In this document: in pieces, positions 49,595-57,047 of the stretch | Layout of the letters: each line of letters begins with the position of its first letter | Position numbering within the stretch: position 1 is the stretch's first letter | Source of the DNA: Candidatus Bathyarchaeota archaeon | GTDB taxonomy: Archaea > Thermoproteota > Bathyarchaeia > Bathyarchaeales > Bathycorpusculaceae | DNA: 64,000 bases | Assembly: GCA_026014595.1 (NCBI GenBank) | Contig: JAOZHY010000009.1 | Span: 1-64,000, forward strand | Direction of reading: 5' to 3' | Translations under genes and position numbers: made by a program | Notes under the pieces: generated by a model | Told to the model about the DNA's origin: nothing | Databases searched by the model: none | The model's input: the letters and a program-made list of their open reading frames with translations, nothing else

Positions 49595-50674
49595 TTAGCG
49601 TTCTCTTTTGCCCGCGATCCAGTCTTCTGTCCACTGGCGCGCCACAGGATCAGGCACCTGAATCGGCGGATGCTTGAATGCGTACGCGGACATGCTTAGG
49701 AGGGTGCCTTTGATTTTGCGGTCTAAAGCTAGTTTTGCGGCTCTTATCAGGTCAATGACCACGCCGGCGCTGTTCGGTGAGTCTTCAACCTCGAGTTTGA
49801 CGTTCATGGTTATGGGTCGGTCGCCGAATTTTCTGCCTTTCAGCGTGATGTAACAGATTTTCTTGTTGTTCAGGAAATGCACGTAGTCCGAGGGACCTAT
49901 TCTGGTGGGTAACTCGTATGGGACGAGGCTTGTGACGGCTTCGGTTTTGCTGATGCGCTTCGTTTTGAGGCGCTCTTCAACGGTCATGTTTAGGAAGTCT
50001 GTGTCGCCGCCGAGATTCAGTTGATAAGTCTCGTCAACGATTACGCCTCTGTCCAAGCACAGTCGCACTAGGTTTCTGTGCAGGATGGTGGCGCCAACTT
50101 GGCTTTTTATGTCGTCTCCCAGCACAGGCAATCCAGCCGCTTCGAATTTTTTTGCCCATTCGGGGTCTGAGCCGATGAATTCAGGCATACAATTTACGAA
50201 TGCGCAACCAGCGTCCATAGCGGCTTGGGCGTAGAAGCGTGTGGCTTCGTGGCTTCCGACTGGCAAGTAGTTCACGAGCACTTCCGCCTTTGCGTTTTTC
50301 AGCGCTTGGACGATGTCGGTGCTGCCTTCGGTTTTTTCGTCGTAGACGTTGAACACCTTGCGCATGTGCGGTGCAACGCCGTCCATGATTGGCGCCGAGG
50401 AAACCGTCACGCCGAGGTATGGAACAGTGGCGAATTTTTCGACGCAGTTGGGCGGAGTGAAGATGGCTTCTGAGAGGTCTTTACCTATTTTGTCACGGTT
50501 AACTTCAAAGGCGGCAACAAATTTTATATCGCGGATGTGGTAACCACCGAAGTTTACGTGCATCAGCCCTGGGACAGTGGCGTTTTCTTCAGCGTTTTTG
50601 TAGTATTGGGTTCCTTGTATGAGGGCGCTGGCGCTGTTTCCGACGCCGACAAGTGCTACACGGATTTCAGGCAT
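49595..50674 (-). CDS. ino1: Myo-inositol-1-phosphate synthase
   Basis: This 359-residue enzyme converts glucose 6-phosphate to inositol 1-phosphate, used for archaeal inositol lipids. The N-terminal Rossmann loop reads VALVGVGNSASALIQGTQYY. Further motifs are VNYLPVGSHEATRFYAQAA, FVNCMPEFIGSDPEWAKKF, the LGDDIKSQVGATILHRNLV segment and LNLGGDTDFLNMT, all typical of the archaeal form. It stands alone, with its upstream region leading to the second copy of the 53-base inverted repeat. Confidence 0.93.
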   Translation of the reverse strand: MPEIRVALVGVGNSASALIQGTQYYKNAEENATVPGLMHVNFGGYHIRDIKFVAAFEVNRDKIGKDLSEAIFTPPNCVEKFATVPYLGVTVSSAPIMDGVAPHMRKVFNVYDEKTEGSTDIVQALKNAKAEVLVNYLPVGSHEATRFYAQAAMDAGCAFVNCMPEFIGSDPEWAKKFEAAGLPVLGDDIKSQVGATILHRNLVRLCLDRGVIVDETYQLNLGGDTDFLNMTVEERLKTKRISKTEAVTSLVPYELPTRIGPSDYVHFLNNKKICYITLKGRKFGDRPITMNVKLEVEDSPNSAGVVIDLIRAAKLALDRKIKGTLLSMSAYAFKHPPIQVPDPVARQWTEDWIAGKRER

Positions 50675-50845
50675 TATAGGTTAACCTTCTTGTTGGTGAA
50701 GGCTTAATGTTCTGTCTGCTCTATAACTTTTTCCTAAAACCTAAAACTGTTTTGCGGCTGGTTAGGGACTAACTACCGAGTGATTTTTTGCTGAGCCTCT
50801 CTTCGTATGGTTTCAGCATGGTTTTGCGCTGGTTCTGCACCAATA

Positions 50846-50898
50846 GCGACCCTACCCCTCTATAGTTTCTGCAACCAACCACTAATAGGCGCCAAATA
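50846..50898 (-). repeat. Dispersed inverted repeat, copy B
   Basis: The reverse complement of this segment matches 45052-45105 with 34 identical bases followed by a near-identical 19. It lies in the 312-base gap between inositol-phosphate synthase and the HExxH protein. The rest of that gap (50675-50986) holds no gene that I support; a longer open frame from 50807 only reads through the repeat. Confidence 0.85.
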
Positions 50899-50986
50899 TG
50901 CCCGCTGGCAGTGCCGAAAAAGGATGTTTGTGGCTGTGGCGTGTTTGTTACAAATGTTTTTTTACACCGCAGCGCTGAACTGGTTT

Positions 50987-51337
50987 ATGGTTACGATTGA
51001 GGGAATCAGCGTAAAAGCAAAAGCGGTTCCGAAGAGGCAGCTTGTCTCGGCGTGGAGGACGCTGACGAGTAAATCGTTTCCGCGGGTGAAGGCGTATCAG
51101 GTTAGAGACGAGGATTTTGACAGGATCATACGGTTGAGACGTTGCGAGGAGGACATGGAGGGGGAGTTGGAGGAGTGGGGCAAGGTTCTCTCAACCCGAG
51201 GCACAGATGCGTGCGTTTTCAACGCGGAGGAAACGGCAGACACTGATTACGTCATTTTGGTGCGTGAAAATCCGTATCACAGTTTAGGGGAAATCTTGAG
51301 ACACGAGCTTGCGCACATCGTCAGAGGCGACCTCTAA
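50987..51337 (+). CDS. Small HExxH protein (possible metallopeptidase)
   Basis: This 116-residue protein starts at ATG 50987, after the repeat-derived, cysteine- and aromatic-rich stretch that the longer frame would include. The C-terminus carries HELAHIVRGDL, a zinc-binding HExxH motif as in small metallopeptidases, preceded by EILRHE. The middle is charged and helical. No third ligand is obvious, so it may be a minimal protease, a regulator of SprT type, or a degenerate enzyme. It is convergent with the LLM oxidoreductase gene with one base between. Confidence 0.65.
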   Translation: MVTIEGISVKAKAVPKRQLVSAWRTLTSKSFPRVKAYQVRDEDFDRIIRLRRCEEDMEGELEEWGKVLSTRGTDACVFNAEETADTDYVILVRENPYHSLGEILRHELAHIVRGDL

Positions 51338-51338
51338 A

Positions 51339-52295
51339 TCACTTCAGTTTCTTGGCAACTGTCTCAGCAAACAGTCCTAAACCCTTCACGCTCGGAAGGT
51401 CTCCGAAGAAAAGCATAAAGAAAGTCACACCCAAATCCACATACTCCTGAACCGCCTGCGTGCACTCGTCAGGCGTTCCAGCAAGGCAGATTTTCTCGAA
51501 GTCTTCCAGGGACATGTTCTCTGGCTTTCGCTCCAAGAGTTTTCTTTCTATTTCTTTCCCGTCAGAAGCGATGAACACCTGAGCGCCAGGCCAGCATGAC
51601 TTCTCGATTTCTTCAAAGTCCCTGCCCACCGCGGTGCAGTGTTGCTGCAGAACCTCCAGTTTGTGCTTGTAAAGTGCCTTGGATGGCAGGTAGCCCCAGT
51701 CGAACCTGTCCGCGTGCTGTGCAGTTACGCGCATGGTCATTTTTTCTCCTGCGCCCGCTATAGTTATCGGCGGATGGGGTTTCTGCACGGGCTTGGGTTC
51801 ACACACAGCGCCGTTGACGCGGTAATATTCGCCGCGGTAGCTTGCTTTTTCCTCGGTCCACATTTTCTTGATTATCTCGACTGCCGCGTTGAGTCGACCT
51901 ATTCTCGCGCTGAGTTTCGGGAACGGCAAGCCATAAGCGGTGTGTTCGGCTTCTTGAATACCGGCGCCGATGGCGAACTCTAACCTGCCGTCTGAGATGA
52001 CATCGACTGTAGCAGCCATTTTGGCGAGCAAGGCGGGGTTTCTGAACGTGTTGCAGGTCACCATAGTGCCCAGCCTTATCCGATGGGTCATGGCAGAGAG
52101 CGCTGATAAAGTTGTCCAGCATTCCAGAATGGGACTACGCTTAAACATCAGGTGGTCGTCCAGCCACACCGAATGGTAACCGAGACGTTCACATTCCAGA
52201 ACAATGTTGCGGACGAATTCAAAATGAGTGGAGTTGGTTTCTTCGGGTCTGTAAGCGTAAAACGGAAGAAACACGCCAAATTTCAATTCTCTCAA
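51339..52295 (-). CDS. Luciferase-like (LLM) F420-dependent oxidoreductase
   Basis: This 318-residue TIM-barrel protein belongs to the bacterial luciferase-like superfamily, which in archaea usually uses coenzyme F420. It starts LKFGVFLPFYAYRPEE and shows YHSVWLDDHLMFKR, GTMVTCNTFRNPALLAKMAA, FAIGAGIQEAEHTAYGLPF and PPITIAGAGEKM. It resembles F420-dependent methylenetetrahydromethanopterin reductase (Mer) in fold but lacks enough motif evidence to call it Mer. It lies downstream of the CODH/ACS operon, with a possible role in one-carbon reduction or other F420 chemistry. Confidence 0.84.
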   Translation of the reverse strand: MRELKFGVFLPFYAYRPEETNSTHFEFVRNIVLECERLGYHSVWLDDHLMFKRSPILECWTTLSALSAMTHRIRLGTMVTCNTFRNPALLAKMAATVDVISDGRLEFAIGAGIQEAEHTAYGLPFPKLSARIGRLNAAVEIIKKMWTEEKASYRGEYYRVNGAVCEPKPVQKPHPPITIAGAGEKMTMRVTAQHADRFDWGYLPSKALYKHKLEVLQQHCTAVGRDFEEIEKSCWPGAQVFIASDGKEIERKLLERKPENMSLEDFEKICLAGTPDECTQAVQEYVDLGVTFFMLFFGDLPSVKGLGLFAETVAKKLK

Positions 52296-52405
52296 CTTGC
52301 AGTCCCCAATGTATTTTGCTGTGTTGACTACTAATAGTTAACTGCGACAAGCTATCGCGTGCGAGTTTCAGGAAAAGCCTAAGATTGAAAGAAAAGAGAA
52401 TGTGG

Positions 52406-53839
52406 TTAGGGCTGCCACTTTTCTACTAAATACTTCGGTATCTCTGACGAGTCGCGTGGTCCCACTTGGACTTTCCAGCCGCTGAGTTCTTCGATTTCGC
52501 CGCTTATCCTTGAGGCTTTGCCAGGAATGATGATTTTCCTGTGTTTAACCTTGTTCTCTATACCTGTAGCTTTTATGGCGTCTGCAACTTTTTCCGCCGT
52601 CAGTTTGCGTCCTGCAACGCCGCTGTCCACGGCTGAGCCTTCAGTGTCCACGACAATCAGGTAAGCGTTGGTCTTGGAGTTCTCGATGTCCGAGGCGACG
52701 GTGTAGTAGGTCAGTGCAAAGTTGGTGGTGAAGAACACTGGTGAATTCTCGTCTGGAGTGCCGAACACTTTCAAGCCCGGCTCTACAGCTACAGGCTTCC
52801 GCGGGTCAGTGTAAATGTTCTGACGCAGGACCGCGTTGGGCAGAAGCGACCAGCCGTTAGCGCCATGCATCACCAGCACGTCAGCGTAGCGAACAATGAG
52901 CATGCCCGCCAAGTAGGCTTCGCGCCACTTGACGATTTCTTCTGCCGTTTCACCCTTGTCCATCCAAGCTACCATGGGAACACCCATCAACGGAAAACCC
53001 GCAAGCTCCTCGCCTGCCTTGCAAGCAGCCCTGCGCAACATGGTGAAGTTGTTCAGCGTGTCAGCCAACCCTTCGTTAGCGAACGTACCTGGGTCGAGCA
53101 CTATATCCTCAACACCGTAAGCCTGTAAGGTCTTAGCCAGAGACATCAGCATGTCAAGGTCGTTAGGTGCGGAAGCCACCAGCGGACAACCGTACATCAG
53201 TGCCAGTTCAGCCATGTCCTTCCAGTTATCCATGTTTGCCGCGTACAGTAGCGGCTTGGCTTTCGGCGCTGCCATCAAGCCCGCTTCAGCTACGTTCGAG
53301 TTCAAAGTGCACAAAATGAGTGGCAGATTGGTGTTTTCAACCACTTTCTTCACGGTTGCCTTGAACTTTTCAGGGTCGCCTGAAGTGCTGCGGACGGCAA
53401 TCATGTCGAGTTTTAGCGTGTAGCCGATGTATTCGTAGCTGAATTTCTCAGTGCTTTTTATGCGGCTTAGCAGTTCGTCTTCAGGCATTTCGTCCGTCAC
53501 GTCAATCGCGATGGCGGTGGGGTTGAAGTACGTGAATTCGTGGCGATACATGACGAGTTTTCCACCTATCTTCACAGCCTTGTCGCCCGTGCCGACGACG
53601 ATTTCTTTGACCGCGGGCTTCAGCATCTCCTTCAGCTGCTTGTAGGCTTTCTCGTTCTCCTTCTTCAGCAGGGGCGGGCACTGCTCAAGCGTGACTTCGC
53701 GGTTGACGATTTTGGTGGCGAAAGCCATGCAGTTCTCTTGCCCACATTCTTTGCAGTTGGTCTTGGGTAGAAGCTTGTAAACGTCTATTGGGCTTAGTTC
53801 CTTTATTCCAACTTTGCTTTTCTTTTCTCTCTCCGTCAT
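52406..53839 (-). CDS. cdhE: CODH/ACS gamma subunit, corrinoid iron-sulfur protein large subunit
   Basis: CdhE carries the cobamide that accepts the methyl group from methyl-tetrahydropterin and hands it to acetyl-CoA synthase. The 477-residue protein begins with the [4Fe-4S] region LLPKTNCKECGQENCMAFAT followed by a cysteine in LEQCPPLL. A TIM barrel follows (LVMYRHEFTYFNPTAIAIDV) and a C-terminal corrinoid-binding domain (VKHRKIIIPGKASRISGEIE). It is the last gene of the cdhABCDE operon, 15 bases after cdhD. Confidence 0.94.
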   Translation of the reverse strand: MTEREKKSKVGIKELSPIDVYKLLPKTNCKECGQENCMAFATKIVNREVTLEQCPPLLKKENEKAYKQLKEMLKPAVKEIVVGTGDKAVKIGGKLVMYRHEFTYFNPTAIAIDVTDEMPEDELLSRIKSTEKFSYEYIGYTLKLDMIAVRSTSGDPEKFKATVKKVVENTNLPLILCTLNSNVAEAGLMAAPKAKPLLYAANMDNWKDMAELALMYGCPLVASAPNDLDMLMSLAKTLQAYGVEDIVLDPGTFANEGLADTLNNFTMLRRAACKAGEELAGFPLMGVPMVAWMDKGETAEEIVKWREAYLAGMLIVRYADVLVMHGANGWSLLPNAVLRQNIYTDPRKPVAVEPGLKVFGTPDENSPVFFTTNFALTYYTVASDIENSKTNAYLIVVDTEGSAVDSGVAGRKLTAEKVADAIKATGIENKVKHRKIIIPGKASRISGEIEELSGWKVQVGPRDSSEIPKYLVEKWQP

Positions 53840-53854
53840 ATATCATTCTCTCCG

Positions 53855-55081
53855 TTAGAGTTTCGTAGAAACCCAGTCTACAAACTTGCAGGGGTCAGCT
53901 TTCTTGCCGCTAACCAGATTAGCCGTAACATCCTTCAAAGTCTTCACAGCGGCAGGATGCATCATCATGAACAAGTCCACGCCAGCAAGCAGCAACGTCA
54001 AAGCGGTTGTCACTTCCCACAGCGGACCTCGAAGTTCACGAGGCTCCCACTCGGCACCCATCTTCAGCCACGCTTCACGCGCAGCCCAAGCGTTCGTGGT
54101 GCCAGAAGACATCGGATGCGCCAACTCTACGTCACCCATCAAGCCTGCAAGGCGAGCGCGTTCCATGTTGGTGAACGCGTAGTCCAAGCCGTAGCCAAGA
54201 GCAGCGGTCGTCAAGTCCATGACAATGTCCTCTTTGCCGAGGAAATCGTACAGGCGCCTGTTAAGCTCTCGCGCCAGGTTCAAGTCCATCGGAGTGAAAG
54301 ACAACGCCACATGCCCGTTTTTCTTAACGAATTTCGCGCAGCGCTCAACATCCATGTCTGCAGTTATCGAACTAATTAGGAAACGTTCTCCAGTGAAGGT
54401 TTCAGCAATCTCCGCGAAGACATCAGCGTCCTTCACAGGGTCACCGCAGCCGCCAATCACAAGCGGCACATCAACAGCCTGCGTAATCTCCTCAATTGTC
54501 TTAACCGCATCCTTCGGCGTCGCGTTCTTCAGCAAGGGGTCAATGCTAATTAAGTGAACCGTAACCATGTCTGCACCAAACTTGTCAACCGCAAGCTTCG
54601 CCCAAGCCGCAGGGTCGCCGATAACGTCTTTCACGTGCATCTTAACAGCCTTAGACAATGGAACCTCCATGTCGAAAACGTCAAGCGTAACCACGGGCGG
54701 ATGAACTGTAGGACGCTCAAACGTGTAGAAAGCAGGAGATGTCTCGCCGCCGATGATAATGGACTTTCCGCGCGTTCCGCCTTCCCCTTTGGTCGCGCCG
54801 AGCTTAACTTCAACAATCTTGCCCGGGTAGGTCTCAATGGGTCGCGCAAACTGCGTCATCATAAGCTCTGTGGGTTTGCCCTTCATCGCGGGCGTCGCTG
54901 CTTTTAGCGGGGGCATGAGTTGCCTTGGCAAAGCGCCAGACTCAAACCAAAGCTCTAAGTCCTTTACTTCCAACTCGAAGTCTTCAAGCTCGATTTCTTG
55001 GAACTTCGCCAGAAGCTCCAGCAGGTCAGGGCTGAGCGATAATCCGCTGGCGTCTTCGATTTTTTTCTTTTTTTCAGCCAC
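53855..55081 (-). CDS. cdhD: CODH/ACS delta subunit, corrinoid protein small subunit
   Basis: CdhD forms the corrinoid iron-sulfur protein with CdhE. The 408-residue TIM-barrel protein shows the family's region VVTLDVFDMEVPLSKAVKMH, DPAAWAKLAVDKFGADMVTV, PLVIGGCGDPVKDADVFAEI and ALGYGLDYAFTNMERARLAG. The N-terminal 70 residues are helical and charged. It starts 11 bases after cdhC and is co-transcribed. Confidence 0.94.
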   Translation of the reverse strand: MAEKKKKIEDASGLSLSPDLLELLAKFQEIELEDFELEVKDLELWFESGALPRQLMPPLKAATPAMKGKPTELMMTQFARPIETYPGKIVEVKLGATKGEGGTRGKSIIIGGETSPAFYTFERPTVHPPVVTLDVFDMEVPLSKAVKMHVKDVIGDPAAWAKLAVDKFGADMVTVHLISIDPLLKNATPKDAVKTIEEITQAVDVPLVIGGCGDPVKDADVFAEIAETFTGERFLISSITADMDVERCAKFVKKNGHVALSFTPMDLNLARELNRRLYDFLGKEDIVMDLTTAALGYGLDYAFTNMERARLAGLMGDVELAHPMSSGTTNAWAAREAWLKMGAEWEPRELRGPLWEVTTALTLLLAGVDLFMMMHPAAVKTLKDVTANLVSGKKADPCKFVDWVSTKL

Positions 55082-55092
55082 AGGAGTTCACC

Positions 55093-56496
55093 TTAGCTTT
55101 TCTTCTCGTCTTTCACCGAGCGGATTATGACTTTTTTGGCGTAGATTTTCGCGTCTTTCAGGATTATCTTGAACCCGCCAGCCATTATTGGCAGAGTCGC
55201 CGCCGTCGCTACTGGCATCATTGCAGCTTCTTCCCCTTTAGCTTCTGCTGGTGCTGCCTCTTCAACAGCCTCGGCTTCGGTCCATCTTGCGACTACGGGG
55301 TGGTTTTTCTCCTTCAGGAACGTCTTCAGGGCGTCGATGTTCTGCACGTCCTCTTCGGTAGCAATCTTGTCCACGACGTCTGCGGGAATGAAGTCTTTGA
55401 CGCGCTCCTTGACTTCTTTCGGCAACCAGACCACGCGGTTCCATCCGCCGTCAGCTGCAAGGAACTTCTTTGAGCGCATGTACTCGATGGATATTCCGTG
55501 GAAACCGTCAACCTGCCTTCCGCCAGCGGTGGAGTCAGCCAGCGTGGAGAAGGGCAAGCCGTTAACTGTTACGCCTTTGAAGCTTCTGTGGATCAAGCCG
55601 AAACCGTCAACTTCCGGAATGTAGAATGCTACTGCTTCGAAGCATCCGCATGAAGTGTGCGGGTGGCCAAACGCCGTGTACAGCCAGACTTGGTTAACTT
55701 CGCCTAGCGTGCGCTTCTTGACTGCCTCGTTTACGCCTGAGAACTCGCCTTTTTCCGCGTTTACTAGTTCTCCTCTTTCGATGGCAAACACGGGTCCTTT
55801 CGGGTCGATTTGTGCTGATGCGCGTCCGTCGAACCAGCTGATGGCACCGCAGTTGCTGTAGCGTTGTGGTGTAATAACGCAAACGTGGCTGGGAGCGAAT
55901 GACTGGCACAGGACACAGCCGTAGAACTTGTCAACTTCCTCGTCTTTCAAACCTCTGGCTTTGGCATCCCGTGTCTCGTAGTCGTTCATTGCTACGGGAT
56001 ACAGTTCTTTCACTTTCTCAGGGTCTGTAATGAAGGTTATCTGCACCTTCTCGATGATGGGCAGTTCGCTCTTGAAAAGCCTGTACAAGACTTTGCCGAT
56101 GTACTCGAAACTGTTCAAGCCTTTCTGGAAGGATTTCTTGCCTAAACGTATCCAGATGTCATAGCGCTGGTTGAGGTGCATGAAGCCTTCAATATAGTTG
56201 AGGTAGCCGTGTATGCGCCTTTCTATGACGCCTTCAAGCTGCGAGTCAAGCGTGGAGCCTGCCGCTTCCACCAGTATGCCCAGTGGATAGGCGCCGCCTT
56301 CTTTCATGTCTTTGATGTCGGGACCGATTATGGTTACTTTTCCGTCTTCGATAGCGTCCATGGGTCTTACTTTGGCTAGTTCAAATTTCTCTTTGATTGT
56401 GGGTCCGCCGAGTTCTACTTGCATGTCGTTTCTGCGTATGCGTTCGCCCTCGTATATGACGCCAACATCTACAGGTATGTCTTTAAACATTGACAT
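55093..56496 (-). CDS. cdhC: CODH/ACS beta subunit, acetyl-CoA synthase
   Basis: CdhC joins CO, a methyl group and CoA to acetyl-CoA at the nickel A-cluster. The 467-residue archaeal form lacks the N-terminal CODH-binding domain of bacterial AcsB. A-cluster cysteines are visible in CVLCQSFAPSHVCVITPQRY followed by SNCGAISWFDG, and in HPHTSCGCFEAVAFYIPEVD. An alanine- and glutamate-rich linker (VEEAAPAEAKGEEAA) separates a short C-terminal KKVIIRSVKDEKKS tail. It lies two bases after cdhB. Confidence 0.95.
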   Translation of the reverse strand: MSMFKDIPVDVGVIYEGERIRRNDMQVELGGPTIKEKFELAKVRPMDAIEDGKVTIIGPDIKDMKEGGAYPLGILVEAAGSTLDSQLEGVIERRIHGYLNYIEGFMHLNQRYDIWIRLGKKSFQKGLNSFEYIGKVLYRLFKSELPIIEKVQITFITDPEKVKELYPVAMNDYETRDAKARGLKDEEVDKFYGCVLCQSFAPSHVCVITPQRYSNCGAISWFDGRASAQIDPKGPVFAIERGELVNAEKGEFSGVNEAVKKRTLGEVNQVWLYTAFGHPHTSCGCFEAVAFYIPEVDGFGLIHRSFKGVTVNGLPFSTLADSTAGGRQVDGFHGISIEYMRSKKFLAADGGWNRVVWLPKEVKERVKDFIPADVVDKIATEEDVQNIDALKTFLKEKNHPVVARWTEAEAVEEAAPAEAKGEEAAMMPVATAATLPIMAGGFKIILKDAKIYAKKVIIRSVKDEKKS

Positions 56497-56498
56497 TT

Positions 56499-57041
56499 TT
56501 ATTGTCCTCCTTCAAATTTTGAAGTCATGACTTTGAGGTTCGAAGCCCACTCTTCCAGGGTTCCGTTGGGATAAGACCAAGTTGCATGTGGGTGATAAAG
56601 GTTGTCCAGTGTTATGGTCTTAAGGTCTGGTGCAAAGTGTTTCAGCCCGGACAGGATGAGCGCCTCCATGTAGTAAGGCAAGCCAACGAACAACGCCAGG
56701 TCAGGGTGCCCTTTGCCGTCAAGTCCCTGCCACGTCGGGTCAACCAAGCGGTTGCCGATGTCCATCGCAGACATGAAGCCTGCTGGTTCAAAGCCGCGTT
56801 TCAGGAACTCGCCAACCATGTGCGCCGTTGCGACGACGGGCACTTTTGAGGCTTTGGCGAAGTCTATTATGTAGTCGATGAGTTGTCTGCCTTCCATCCA
56901 GCGTTCAGTGGCGTTACTGCCGACCACAAGGATTGGGCGGGCGGCTCGCTTTATCATCGCCACGGCTACTTCGGGCTTCGTTATCGCGTTTGCTTTCTTT
57001 GTGGCTGCGATTTCTGCACATTGCCAAGGTTCACACGACAT
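56499..57041 (-). CDS. cdhB: CODH/ACS epsilon subunit
   Basis: CdhB is the small partner of CdhA, found only in archaeal-type CODH. The 180-residue protein has AAMIKRAARPILVVGSNATE-like sequence (AVAMIKRAARPILVVGS), then VPVVATAHMVGEFLKRGFEP and HPDLALFVGLPYYMEALILS, and FAPDLKTITLDNLYHPHATW. It starts six bases after cdhA. Confidence 0.93.
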   Translation of the reverse strand: MSCEPWQCAEIAATKKANAITKPEVAVAMIKRAARPILVVGSNATERWMEGRQLIDYIIDFAKASKVPVVATAHMVGEFLKRGFEPAGFMSAMDIGNRLVDPTWQGLDGKGHPDLALFVGLPYYMEALILSGLKHFAPDLKTITLDNLYHPHATWSYPNGTLEEWASNLKVMTSKFEGGQ

Positions 57042-57047
57042 TCTTCA

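Noticed and set aside
50807-50986. N-terminal extension of the HExxH protein
   Set aside because: It translates through the 53-base repeat and has no protein-like pattern; the ATG at 50987 begins a plausible protein.
51339-52295. Calling the LLM oxidoreductase Mer
   Set aside because: The fold is right, but I see no motif that separates Mer from other F420 luciferase-like enzymes, and a MetF-like protein is present for that step.
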